A stretch of 64,000 nt of DNA. Source: Burkholderia sp. Leaf177 (GTDB taxonomy: Bacteria; Pseudomonadota; Gammaproteobacteria; Burkholderiales; Burkholderiaceae). The stretch lies in assembly GCF_001424345.1 (NCBI RefSeq), contig NZ_LMPF01000023.1, positions 465,983 through 529,982 on the forward strand. The letters run 5' to 3'. The notes below the pieces were generated by a model. That model did no database searches and was not told where the DNA came from. It saw only the letters and a list, made by a program, of their open reading frames with translations. Shown here in pieces: positions 46,021 through 54,346 of the stretch; position 1 is the first letter of the stretch; every line of letters begins with the position of its first letter. The position numbers and the translations under genes were made by a program.

Positions 46021-46078
46021 AAAGCAACCGACCAGCCCACCTCCGCCCATCCCCTTGGCATAAATATTGTGTAATCAA

Positions 46079-46789
46079 TCAAGATTGATCCACCTTGGCA
46101 AAACCAACCCTCCGATCATGAATCGCCGATGCAACAAGCCATCCCGAAGCGCCACTTCCCGCCGCGGCGGACAGATCCCCATCATCCCGGATGCCACCCG
46201 CCCCAATCAACTCGCGTGCTCCCGCCCGCTCCCGCACGGCGCCAACCGTCGCCAGATCCGGCCCCTCATAAGCGCCCACCTGATCGAGCGTCATCACAAT
46301 CACCCGCGACGGCCACCACGATGTATCGGAACAAGCAGCTGGCGCATCCGCCATCAATCGCCCGCCCCGATGATCGAGCGATAACACCGGCTCAAAACCG
46401 GCAGATCGAGCGTCACGCAATGCATCGACATTAACGAGCGTCTCAGTGCCAAACACAGGAACAAGCTTGGAAAGACGAGTATCGATCCGATCGAAAACCG
46501 CACGCATGGAGGCGAAATCGGTATAGCCCGCGTCGAGCCAGATCTCGACGTCGAGCGCATCGAGCAGCGCAGCAATATGGGCGGCATGATCTTTCTGCCC
46601 GAGGATCGCGCCGAGGTCGGCAATGTAGAGCGTGCGCGAACCGGTCGCGGCCAGCAACGCACGCGCGACGTTCAGCGGTTCACTGGTCGCGCACAACAAG
46701 GACTTGATGGGCCGGTAGTGTTCGCGCTCACCGCGCACGGCACGAACCGCGTGGCCATCGAGCAGATCGAGTACGGGTATCACTTGCAT
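46079..46789 (-). CDS. HisA-like TIM-barrel protein of the H4MPT/methanofuran cluster
   Basis: The protein is 236 residues from the ATG at 46789, where homology to HisA-type barrels begins (QVIPVLDLLDGHAV). Other barrel features are LYIADLGAILG, IWLDAGY, VFGTETL, VLSLDHRGG and ELIGAGGI. It belongs with the proFAR-isomerase-related proteins that accompany methanopterin genes in methylotrophs, not with the histidine operon. The reaction is unknown. Its start codon overlaps or lies within about 10 bases of the divergent mfnD-like start, so its promoter must lie inside that gene. Confidence 0.8.
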   Translation of the reverse strand: MQVIPVLDLLDGHAVRAVRGEREHYRPIKSLLCATSEPLNVARALLAATGSRTLYIADLGAILGQKDHAAHIAALLDALDVEIWLDAGYTDFASMRAVFDRIDTRLSKLVPVFGTETLVNVDALRDARSAGFEPVLSLDHRGGRLMADAPAACSDTSWWPSRVIVMTLDQVGAYEGPDLATVGAVRERAGARELIGAGGIRDDGDLSAAAGSGASGWLVASAIHDRRVGFAKVDQS

Positions 46790-47816
46790 GGAAGGAACCT
46801 TGACCAAGTTATTCGTGTACGAGTATCTCACCGGCGGTGGCATCGACCCGGCACTGGCCGGCGAACCCAGCTTGCTCGATCTCGGCGCGCTGATCGTCGA
46901 AGGACGGGCCATGCGCGATGCCCTGGTCGCCGATCTTATCGAACTAGACGGCGTGCAGGTCACGTTCGCCAGCTCGCGCTTCGAAAAAGTGGAGCCGACG
47001 CGTTCTCATTGCATCGCGATGCCCGGCGAATCGATCACGGCTTTCGTCGCCCGCGTGGCGCGACAGCACGACCACGCGTGGATCATCGCACCGGAATGCG
47101 ACGGCCTGTTGCTGCATCTGCACGACTCGGTGGGCGCGGCGCGCTGGCTGGGATGTTCGAAAGAAGCGATCAGAACAACATCGAGCAAAAGCGCAACCGC
47201 CGCGTGCCTCGAAGCGCATGGCGTTCAGGTGACGGCCGCGCTCGAACCGGATGCGTTTGCACCGGAGACCGGCGCGGACGTGCGCTGGGTCGTCAAACCC
47301 GACGACGGCGCGGGCGGTCTCGATACGTTCGTGTACGACCGCATTGCAGATGCATGCGCCGAGTACGACGCCCGTGCGGCAGCCGGGCGCAACCCTGTGA
47401 TGCAGCAATGGGTCGATGGCGAGCCGCTGAGCCTCTCGCTCGTATGCAGCGCGCAGGGCATGGAACTCGTCAGTATCAATCGCCAGCGGATCGGTTTGCC
47501 GGATGCCGCCGCGATGGGAAAAACCGCGCGCGTGGTCGAGTTCAGCGGAGTCGAAATCAACCAGATCGATAAGCGCAGCGAGCAAGGCGTCGCGCTTGAA
47601 ACGCTTGCGCGCAAGGTTATATCGGCGATACCGGGATTGCGCGGGTTTGTCGGCATCGACGTGGTCTGGAATGCGCAGCGCGGACCTGTGGTGATCGAAG
47701 TGAACCCGCGGCTGACGGCGGCTTATGCGGGTCTTTCGGCGCAACTCGGACGCAATCTCGCAGGCGATTTGCTCAAGGCGCACGGGGTGGCGTGTGCGGC
47801 GGGGGCGCGGGCATGA
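46788..47816 (+). CDS. ATP-grasp ligase, tyramine-glutamate ligase MfnD-like
   Basis: The protein is 342 residues from the ATG at 46788; a TTG at 46800 (MTKLFVYEYLTGGG) matches the family start better and is an alternative. ATP-grasp features include the lysine region RWVVKPDDGAGG and MQQWVDGEPLSLSL, with Mg2+ ligands in VIEVNPRLTAAYAG. In methanofuran synthesis MfnD adds glutamate to tyramine. The adjacent mfnF-, mfnE- and mfnB-like genes support this role. Its stop overlaps the mfnF-like start (ATGA at 47813-47816). Confidence 0.82.
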   Translation: MEGTLTKLFVYEYLTGGGIDPALAGEPSLLDLGALIVEGRAMRDALVADLIELDGVQVTFASSRFEKVEPTRSHCIAMPGESITAFVARVARQHDHAWIIAPECDGLLLHLHDSVGAARWLGCSKEAIRTTSSKSATAACLEAHGVQVTAALEPDAFAPETGADVRWVVKPDDGAGGLDTFVYDRIADACAEYDARAAAGRNPVMQQWVDGEPLSLSLVCSAQGMELVSINRQRIGLPDAAAMGKTARVVEFSGVEINQIDKRSEQGVALETLARKVISAIPGLRGFVGIDVVWNAQRGPVVIEVNPRLTAAYAGLSAQLGRNLAGDLLKAHGVACAAGARA

Positions 47817-48895
47817 ACGCCGATCACGCAATTTTCGGCTGGGACGTGGGCGGTGCGCATATCAAGGTCTGCATGCTCACTGAGTCGGGCGAGCTGCACG
47901 ATATCGTGCAATGGCCGTGTCCGCTATGGCAAGGGCTCGAACATCTGGAACGGGTTATCGATTCGGTATTCGAGCGATGGCCACGCGCTCGCGGCTCGCA
48001 TGCGCGACACGCGGTGACCATGACGGGCGAGATGGTCGATCTCTTCGCGGATCGTGCGGAAGGTGTCCGGGTTCTCGTCGATACATTGGCGCAGCGGCTC
48101 GGACCGAATACACGGTTTTTCGCGGGCGCGGCGGGCTGGCTGGAAGCGAAGGCTTGCGAGGCGCAATGGCGCGCGGTTGCATCGGCGAACTGGCTGGCGA
48201 CCGCGCAATGGGTTGCGCACCGTTTGGAAAATGCCGTGCTGATGGACATAGGTAGTACCACGACCGATATTGTGCCTATCGTCGCGGGACGCGTTGCAGC
48301 GCGCGGTTGCAACGACGCAACCCGGCTCGTCAGCGGCGAGCTCGTGTATCAGGGCGTCGTGCGCACGCCTTTGTGCGGCGTTGCGCATCGCATTGAATTT
48401 CGCGGCGAAGAGGCCAATGTCATGAATGAGTGGTTTGCCACCACAGCCGATGTTTACCGGTTGACGGGTGAACTCTGGCCGGCGCACGATCAGCATGCAA
48501 GTGCCGACAACGGGCCGAAGACACTAGTCGCGAGCCGCGCGCGGATCGCACGAACCATAGGACGCGATGCCCGCGACGCCAGCGAAAACGAATGGCGTGA
48601 TTTTGCTTTCGAATGGCGTGAAAAGCAGATGCGGATCTTGGCGGCAAACCTCGATGGCGTGATCGCGGCGCATCCTGTGTTGCAGCGCTCGCCGCTGGTC
48701 GGGGCGGGTTGCGGACGCTTCCTGACAGAAGTTTTGGCGCGCGAAACGGGCAGGGCGTTTATCGATTTCTCCGATCTCGCCGATGCACCCGGCGCCGGCA
48801 AGGAGCAGCGCGAATGGATTGCAACGTGCGCGCCGAGCGTGGCCGTTGCGCTTCTCACGCAACATGAAAACACGGTCGCGCATCCGGGCGCTTGA
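47813..48895 (+). CDS. MfnF-like hydantoinase-family methanofuran synthase
   Basis: The protein is 360 residues from the ATG at 47813, coupled to the ligase gene upstream. It has an ASKHA-type N-terminus (FGWDVGGAHIKVCML) and a second phosphate loop (VLMDIGSTTTDIVPI, about 143-157), with a closing motif LVGAGCGRFL. MfnF joins the furan and the glutamyl-tyramine halves of methanofuran. It is followed within 31 bases by the amino-acid-kinase-like gene, giving a three-gene operon. Confidence 0.82.
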   Translation: MNADHAIFGWDVGGAHIKVCMLTESGELHDIVQWPCPLWQGLEHLERVIDSVFERWPRARGSHARHAVTMTGEMVDLFADRAEGVRVLVDTLAQRLGPNTRFFAGAAGWLEAKACEAQWRAVASANWLATAQWVAHRLENAVLMDIGSTTTDIVPIVAGRVAARGCNDATRLVSGELVYQGVVRTPLCGVAHRIEFRGEEANVMNEWFATTADVYRLTGELWPAHDQHASADNGPKTLVASRARIARTIGRDARDASENEWRDFAFEWREKQMRILAANLDGVIAAHPVLQRSPLVGAGCGRFLTEVLARETGRAFIDFSDLADAPGAGKEQREWIATCAPSVAVALLTQHENTVAHPGA

Positions 48896-48926
48896 ACCAA
48901 GTGCAACTCAAAGCGGGGGACATGTC

Positions 48927-49517
48927 ATGTGGGTGGTGAAAATCGGGGGAAGCCTGAGTCACGACCCGGCGCTGCGCGAATGGCTTACCCAGCTTTGGGA
49001 AGTGGGCGGCGGACGGGTTGTGATCGTACCGGGCGGCGGGGACTTCGCCGACACGGTTCGCCAGTATCAAAGCGAGTGGCAATTCGGCGACCTTGCCGCT
49101 CACAACATGTGTCTGCTCGCGATGGCGCAATACGCAATCCTGATGCAAGGCGTGATGCCGGAACTCGTGCTGGCATCGAATGAAATGCGTATTCGCCGTG
49201 CGTTGCGCGATGGCCGCGTTGCAGTGTGGGTTCCGACAGATCTGATGCGCGACAAACCCGACGAGATGACGAACTGGAACACGACATCGGATAGTCTGGC
49301 TGCGTGGCTTTCGACCACGCTCAACGCGGAGCGCCTGATGGTGGTCAAGTCATGCGTGGTCGAAGCGGGCACGCCTGTGGAGACGTTGTCCGGCAGAGGC
49401 ATAGTCGACGCCAGTTTCGCGAAGCACGTGAAGGATGCGAACTACGTTGTCGAGATGTTCAACAAGGGCGACGCAGCATTGATGCGCGAGAGGTTGCTGC
49501 ATATTCCAGTCGCGTGA
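48927..49517 (+). CDS. Amino-acid-kinase-family protein, MfnE-like
   Basis: The 196-residue protein starts at the ATG at 48927, where the kinase fold begins (WVVKIGGSLSHDPAL). The phosphate-binding VIVPGGGDFADTVR follows, with VVKSCVVE and the closing GRGIVDASFAKHV. MfnE phosphorylates aminomethylfuran-methyl phosphate to the diphosphate used by MfnF. The neighbours support this over aspartokinase. It ends one base before the convergent mfnB gene. Confidence 0.8.
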   Translation: MWVVKIGGSLSHDPALREWLTQLWEVGGGRVVIVPGGGDFADTVRQYQSEWQFGDLAAHNMCLLAMAQYAILMQGVMPELVLASNEMRIRRALRDGRVAVWVPTDLMRDKPDEMTNWNTTSDSLAAWLSTTLNAERLMVVKSCVVEAGTPVETLSGRGIVDASFAKHVKDANYVVEMFNKGDAALMRERLLHIPVA

Positions 49518-49518
49518 T

Positions 49519-50208
49519 TCAGGCGACGGCATGATGATGAAGCGCTTCCGCCCACTGCGCGACGCGCGCGGGATCGAGTCGTGACACGCGACCGTTATTG
49601 CATAACGCGGTGCGAAACCCTGCAATGTCCGGCGCAAGTTCGTGAATCAGGGCAAGGTGCGTCCAGTTCATGGAACCCGCGAGGCCCGTCATGCCACCGC
49701 TTGCGCGTGCGGTGCGCAAGCATGCCGTGAGCGTCTCCAGATTCACGCAATCAAAAATGGTCTGGCCGGTTTTTTTAGCGGTATCGAAGACGATTCCTGC
49801 AAAGCCCAGTTCTGCGGCGAAGCGAACGAGCTCCGGATCGATACCTTCGTCACACAGCAGCACGGGCACTACAGCCGCCGGCAAACTCGCGAGCGTAGTG
49901 AGGCAGGCGTGCGCAGCGGGTCCGGGCGTCACGCCGACCTTCACGTAATCCACGCCCGTATTGCTTACTTCTATAACTCGCCGGGTGATCTCGTCGAGCG
50001 CTTCCGTGGGGACGTCGCCTATGGTTGCGCTGATCGGCTTGACCGGAAATCGTGCGCGCAACAGGTCCACGATTACCGCGATGTCGTCGATCGACACGCC
50101 GCCCAGCGCGCCCGCATCCGGCTCTTTCAAGTCGATCAGATCCGCTCCTGCCTGTGCGGCATCGAGCGCTTCTTCAGACGAACGGACGCTCGCCAGCAAT
50201 GCGGTCAT
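49519..50208 (-). CDS. mfnB: (5-formylfuran-3-yl)methyl phosphate synthase, MfnB
   Basis: The 229-residue TIM-barrel protein makes the furan precursor of methanofuran from two glyceraldehyde-3-phosphate molecules. The family block LIDLKEPDAGALGG (about 26-39) holds the Schiff-base lysine, with SATIGDVP and DYVKVGV further on, and GFAGIVFDTAKKTG near residue 140. It is read from the minus strand, 17 bases after the DUF447 gene, and so probably shares its transcript. Confidence 0.9.
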   Translation of the reverse strand: MTALLASVRSSEEALDAAQAGADLIDLKEPDAGALGGVSIDDIAVIVDLLRARFPVKPISATIGDVPTEALDEITRRVIEVSNTGVDYVKVGVTPGPAAHACLTTLASLPAAVVPVLLCDEGIDPELVRFAAELGFAGIVFDTAKKTGQTIFDCVNLETLTACLRTARASGGMTGLAGSMNWTHLALIHELAPDIAGFRTALCNNGRVSRLDPARVAQWAEALHHHAVA

Positions 50209-50225
50209 GTCAGGCTCCGGAAGAT

Positions 50226-50849
50226 TCAGCGCCGCTCGGACGCGGATGTGTCTGGTTCGCGCAGTGCATCACGCGTTGCATCGGATTGCTTAGTGTTTTC
50301 CCGATGGCGTGCAACTGCAGCCGTGATCCAGTCCCACGCCATATGTTCCCGCTCACCCGCGGTTTTATCGATGGCAATCTGAAGGTATGCCATTTCGTTG
50401 TCGACCTTGTCGGCGGGCAACATGAAGAGCCGGCTGACGAGAATCGCACCTTCGACAACCGCGCTCTGCGCACGATTGAACCCTTCAAACGGACCATGCG
50501 TTTCGCGATAAACACGCTTCAAACGCAGCACCGGGCGCTGTGGATCGTCATGAAGAGAATCCAGTTCGAGTTCGGTATGTGCAAGCGAATCTGCAAGACG
50601 CACGCTATTCACTAAGGTGGCGGGAAGTGTCTGCCAGTCCTTTTTGGATCCTGTCACGCAGCCCGCGAAAACGCGGACATCGGTCGTGAAATTGATGACG
50701 GCCGCACGCGTCGCGATGATGTTGTCGAGTGTCGCCGACGGACGGAACGGCGCGAGGATCGCCAGCCCGTCTTCGAAGCGCACGCCCATGGGCGCGATGT
50801 GAGGCCGGCCGTCGCGCGCCGCGGTCGTGACGATGGTTTCGTGGATCAT
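50226..50849 (-). CDS. DUF447 protein, C1/methanofuran-linked, flavin-reductase-like
   Basis: The protein is 207 residues from the ATG at 50849 (MIHETIVTTAARDGRPHIAP). The longer frame to 51053 runs across pqqA and has no homology. The fold signature is the FMN-binding split barrel: PHIAPMGVRF, INFTTDVRVFAGCV, then a helical C-terminus with RAQSAVVEGAILVSRL. DUF447 proteins occur with methanopterin genes in archaea and methylotrophs; the reaction is not established. It lies between pqqA and mfnB on one strand. Confidence 0.75.
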   Translation of the reverse strand: MIHETIVTTAARDGRPHIAPMGVRFEDGLAILAPFRPSATLDNIIATRAAVINFTTDVRVFAGCVTGSKKDWQTLPATLVNSVRLADSLAHTELELDSLHDDPQRPVLRLKRVYRETHGPFEGFNRAQSAVVEGAILVSRLFMLPADKVDNEMAYLQIAIDKTAGEREHMAWDWITAAVARHRENTKQSDATRDALREPDTSASERR

Positions 50850-50983
50850 GGCGGAAACGCTGGTCAACGCAGCGCGCTCAGGGCCGGCGGTTATGACGTT
50901 GAAAAGACTTTGAATCGATATTGCATGAAACGAACAACCGTGAAAGCCGCGCGTCAGATTTAAGCTAACGGCGGCGCCAGCGC

Positions 50984-51058
50984 TTAACGCGTTGCGATAT
51001 ACATCGTGATTTCGAAACCAAAACGCATATCGGTATAGCTCGGGGTTGTCCACTGCAT
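50984..51058 (-). CDS. pqqA: PQQ precursor peptide PqqA
   Basis: The 24-residue peptide MQWTTPSYTDMRFGFEITMY plus IATR is a complete PqqA. It has the conserved Glu16 and Tyr20 (E-x3-Y) that PqqE cross-links to make PQQ. The ATG at 51058 has GGAGA 5 bases upstream (GGAGACGACT). The TAA is at 50984-50986. It is about 11.5 kb from pqqB, on the same strand, and upstream of the DUF447 and mfnB genes. It is short enough to be missed by gene finders, which may instead extend a longer frame to 51187. Confidence 0.95.
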   Translation of the reverse strand: MQWTTPSYTDMRFGFEITMYIATR

Positions 51059-51442
51059 AGTCGTCTCCATCAAGTTGTCCAACGGATACCGGCGCAGCGA
51101 CGCTTTCGCGCGCGTACCGGCAACTTCCTCAATGCAAACACCGTGCCTGGCAAACACAGCCCGCACAGGCGCCTGTTTGAAGCGCATACCGAACAGCGCG
51201 ACGGGTAGATGGCAGATTTTGCCGGCGGAATTTACCGCGCAACGTGCACACCTGACTGTCGCGGTTCTGCATCAAAGTGTCCCACGTCCTCGTTGATGAC
51301 GTCCTCAGGGTGTTCCCGACGTTAACGGATTGCTTAAGCCTGGCGAAGAGAATCGTGAATTCCTCTTGCCACGGGTCGCGCCTACATTGCATTCACAGCG
51401 CAAGCATTTCCCCACGCTGCCCCAAACCATCGAGGAAACGCT
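51059..51442. other. Divergent regulatory region between pqqA and cbbL
   Basis: This 384-base region holds both promoters. No cbbR gene is present here, unlike many cbb loci. A TTAA-N8-TTAA element lies at 51322-51337. No other gene is supported. Confidence 0.5.
51322..51337. promoter_or_regulatory. Candidate LysR-type (CbbR) half-site pair
   Basis: TTAA-N8-TTAA, about 106 bases upstream of cbbL, fits the loose TNA-N7/8-TNA pattern of CbbR sites. The match is short and could arise by chance. Confidence 0.3.
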
Positions 51443-52933
51443 ATGAACGAGTTCACCCAGGCCGCGGTCGCGCCGGCATCCACGACGCAGCCCACCCGTT
51501 CCCGCTATTCCGCGGGCGTCATGAAGTATCGCGAGATGGGTTACTGGCAGCCCGATTACGTTCCGAAAGATACCGATGTCATCGCGCTCTTTCGCATCAC
51601 CCCGCAAGCGGGCGTCGAGCCCGAGGAAGCAGCGGCCGCGGTTGCAGGGGAATCATCGACGGCGACATGGACCGTGGTCTGGACGGATCGTCTTACCGCT
51701 TGCGACATGTATCGGGCAAAGGCGTATCGCGTCGATCCGGTGCCTTCATCGAGCAGTGCAGAGCCGCAGTTCTTTGCGTATATCGCTTATGAACTCGATC
51801 TGTTCGAAGAAGGGTCGGTGGCGAACCTGACGGCGTCGATCATTGGCAATGTGTTCGGGTTCAAGCCGCTCAAAGCGCTGCGTCTGGAAGACATGCGCAT
51901 GCCGGTCGCTTATCTCAAGACATTCCAAGGGCCGCCGACTGGCATCGTGGTAGAACGCGAACGGCTCGACAAATACGGACGTCCGCTGCTCGGCGCAACG
52001 GTCAAGCCGAAGCTCGGGCTCTCGGGCAAGAACTACGGACGCGTCGTGTATGAAGGGCTGAAAGGCGGCCTCGACTTCCTCAAGGACGACGAAAACATCA
52101 ACTCGCAAGCGTTCATGCACTGGCGCGACCGCTACCTCTTTTCAATAGAAGCCGTGAATCGCGCGCAAGCCGCGACGGGCGAAGTGAAGGGCCACTATCT
52201 AAACGTCACTGCTGCAACTATGGAGGACATGTACGAACGCGCCGAGTTCGCCAAGGAGCTCGGGTCGTGCATCGTGATGATCGATCTTGTGGTCGGCTGG
52301 ACGGCAATCCAGTCGATGGGCAAATGGGCGCGCAAGAACGACATGATCCTGCATCTGCATCGCGCGGGACATGGCACATATACGCGGCAACGCAATCACG
52401 GCATTTCGTTTCGCGTGATTGCGAAGTGGCTGCGCATGGCAGGCGTGGATCATGCACATGCTGGCACGGCGGTCGGCAAGCTCGAAGGTGATCCGCTTTC
52501 GGTACAGGGTTATTACAACGTGTTGCGCGATTCGACCAATGCAGTGGATCTGTCACGCGGCATCTTCTTCGAACAATCGTGGGCGGGTTTGCGCAAGGTG
52601 ATGCCGGTTGCGTCGGGCGGCATCCACGCCGGGCAAATGCACCAGTTGCTCGATCTCTTCGGCGACGACTGCATTCTTCAATTTGGTGGCGGCACGATTG
52701 GTCATCCGGGCGGAATCCAGGCGGGCGCGGTGGCGAATCGCGTGGCGCTCGAATGCATGGTGAAAGCACGCAACGAAGGCCGCGACATTGCGAATGAAGG
52801 GCCGGACATTCTTGAGAACGCGGCGCGCTGGTGCACGCCTTTGAAGCAGGCGCTCGATACATGGCGCGACGTGAGTTTCAACTATGCATCGACAGATACG
52901 CCCGATTTCGCCACCACGCCGACACCGGCCTGA
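51443..52933 (+). CDS. cbbL: RuBisCO large subunit, red-type form IC
   Basis: The 496-residue catalytic subunit fixes CO2 onto ribulose-1,5-bisphosphate. The active-site lysine lies in GATVKPKLGLSGKNYGR (near 190), and the carbamylated lysine in GGLDFLKDDENINSQ (near 213). Loop 6 GTAVGKLEG and the phosphate-binding FGGGTIGHPGG are intact. The N-terminus RYSAGVMKYREMGYW and the cbbX neighbour place it in the red lineage. It carries an extra Ala/Glu-rich stretch near residue 57. GAGGAAAC precedes the ATG. It heads the cbb operon. Confidence 0.97.
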   Translation: MNEFTQAAVAPASTTQPTRSRYSAGVMKYREMGYWQPDYVPKDTDVIALFRITPQAGVEPEEAAAAVAGESSTATWTVVWTDRLTACDMYRAKAYRVDPVPSSSSAEPQFFAYIAYELDLFEEGSVANLTASIIGNVFGFKPLKALRLEDMRMPVAYLKTFQGPPTGIVVERERLDKYGRPLLGATVKPKLGLSGKNYGRVVYEGLKGGLDFLKDDENINSQAFMHWRDRYLFSIEAVNRAQAATGEVKGHYLNVTAATMEDMYERAEFAKELGSCIVMIDLVVGWTAIQSMGKWARKNDMILHLHRAGHGTYTRQRNHGISFRVIAKWLRMAGVDHAHAGTAVGKLEGDPLSVQGYYNVLRDSTNAVDLSRGIFFEQSWAGLRKVMPVASGGIHAGQMHQLLDLFGDDCILQFGGGTIGHPGGIQAGAVANRVALECMVKARNEGRDIANEGPDILENAARWCTPLKQALDTWRDVSFNYASTDTPDFATTPTPA

Positions 52934-52960
52934 ACCCATACCTTGAACGAGAGGCACGTC

Positions 52961-53374
52961 ATGCGAATCACCCAAGGCACGTTTTCATTTCTTCCCGAGC
53001 TCAACGACGAAGAAATTCGCTTGCAGATCGACTATGCGTTACAGCAGGGTTGGGCATGTTCGGTGGAATACACCGACGACCCGCATCCGCGCAATACCTA
53101 TTGGGAAATGTGGGGCCTGCCGATGTTCGACCTGAAGGACGGAGCGGGCGCGATGATGGAAGTCACTGCATGCCGCAACGCTAATCCGCAGCACTACATC
53201 AAGGTCAACGCGTTTGATTCAGTGCGCGGCTTCGAGACCATGCGCCTTTCTTTCATCGTGAATCGTCCTGACCATGAACCGGGCTTCCGCCTCGAACGGC
53301 AGGACGCGCAGGGCCGCGTTCAGCACTACGCAATAAAAGCCTATTCGCTGGATCAACCGCCTGCCCATAACTGA
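52961..53374 (+). CDS. cbbS: RuBisCO small subunit, red type
   Basis: The 137-residue protein starts at the ATG at 52961 (GAGAGG upstream), where the family start MRITQGTFSFLPELND lies. Typical blocks are GWACSVEYTDDPHPRNTYWEMWG and VNAFDSVRGFETMRLSFIVNRP. The long C-terminal beta-hairpin extension of red-type enzymes is present (EPGFRLERQDAQGR). Each octameric core of CbbL binds eight of these. Confidence 0.96.
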   Translation: MRITQGTFSFLPELNDEEIRLQIDYALQQGWACSVEYTDDPHPRNTYWEMWGLPMFDLKDGAGAMMEVTACRNANPQHYIKVNAFDSVRGFETMRLSFIVNRPDHEPGFRLERQDAQGRVQHYAIKAYSLDQPPAHN

Positions 53375-53387
53375 CAAGGAGCCGGAC

Positions 53388-54323
53388 ATGTCGTTAGCCG
53401 TCGCCGACTCGCCAGTGCTTGAATCCGCGCAACCGGCCGTCGATCTCGTCGAGTTGTTTCGTCAGTCGACGGTCGGCGAGGTGCTCGCTGAACTGGATCG
53501 TGATCTCGTGGGATTGACGCCCGTGAAGACGCGTATAAAGGAGGTCGCGGCACAACTGCTGGTGGAGCGCGCGCGCGAAACGCTTGGCATTGCGAGCGGC
53601 GTGCCTACCTTGCACATGTGCTTTTCTGGCAATCCTGGCACGGGCAAGACGACCGTTGCGCTGCGCATGGCCGACGTGTTGTTCAGGCTCGGCTATATCC
53701 GGCGCAAGCATCTTGTTTCGGTTACGCGCGACGATCTCGTGGGTCAGTACATTGGCCATACGGCGCCCAAGACCCGCGAAGTGCTTAAGCGCGCGATGGG
53801 CGGCGTGCTTTTTATCGATGAAGCGTATTACTTGTACCGTCCCGAGAACGAGCGGGATTACGGGCAGGAAGCCATCGAGATCCTGTTGCAGGTCATGGAG
53901 AACCAGCGGTCTGATCTGGTAGTGATTCTTGCGGGCTACGAGCAGCGTATGGAAACCTTCTTTCAAAGCAATCCGGGTTTTCGATCGCGCATTGCGCATC
54001 ACATTACGTTCCCTGATTACGACATCGCCGAGTTGCTCGACATTGCGGAAGGCATGCTTTCGCGCATGCATTACAGGCTCGACGCCGAAGCGCGCGCCGC
54101 GTTCGAGGACTATCTCGCGCGCCGTATTCGCCAGCCGAATTTCGCGAACGCGCGCTCGATACGTAACGCGCTGGACCGCGCGCGCTTGCGCCAGGCGAGC
54201 CGTATTTTCGCCGATGCAATGCAAGGCGCCGGGCCGTCGAGTTCCGACGCGCTGACCTTGTTGTCCGCCGCCGATATTCGCGCGAGCCGCGTGTTCGATA
54301 CGCCGCCGCCCAGACCCGCTTGA
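53388..54323 (+). CDS. cbbX: Red-type RuBisCO activase CbbX (AAA+)
   Basis: CbbX removes inhibitory sugar phosphates from red-type RuBisCO by pulling on the large-subunit C-terminus. The 311-residue protein has Walker A GNPGTGKTTVALRM (about 80-93), Walker B GVLFIDEAYYLY (near 145), pore loop VGQYIGHTAPKT and the sensor/arginine region NPGFRSRI. It lies 13 bases after cbbS. Its presence confirms that the RuBisCO is of the red type. Confidence 0.97.
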   Translation: MSLAVADSPVLESAQPAVDLVELFRQSTVGEVLAELDRDLVGLTPVKTRIKEVAAQLLVERARETLGIASGVPTLHMCFSGNPGTGKTTVALRMADVLFRLGYIRRKHLVSVTRDDLVGQYIGHTAPKTREVLKRAMGGVLFIDEAYYLYRPENERDYGQEAIEILLQVMENQRSDLVVILAGYEQRMETFFQSNPGFRSRIAHHITFPDYDIAELLDIAEGMLSRMHYRLDAEARAAFEDYLARRIRQPNFANARSIRNALDRARLRQASRIFADAMQGAGPSSSDALTLLSAADIRASRVFDTPPPRPA

Positions 54324-54346
54324 TCACAACTTCCCAGGAGCGCGCC

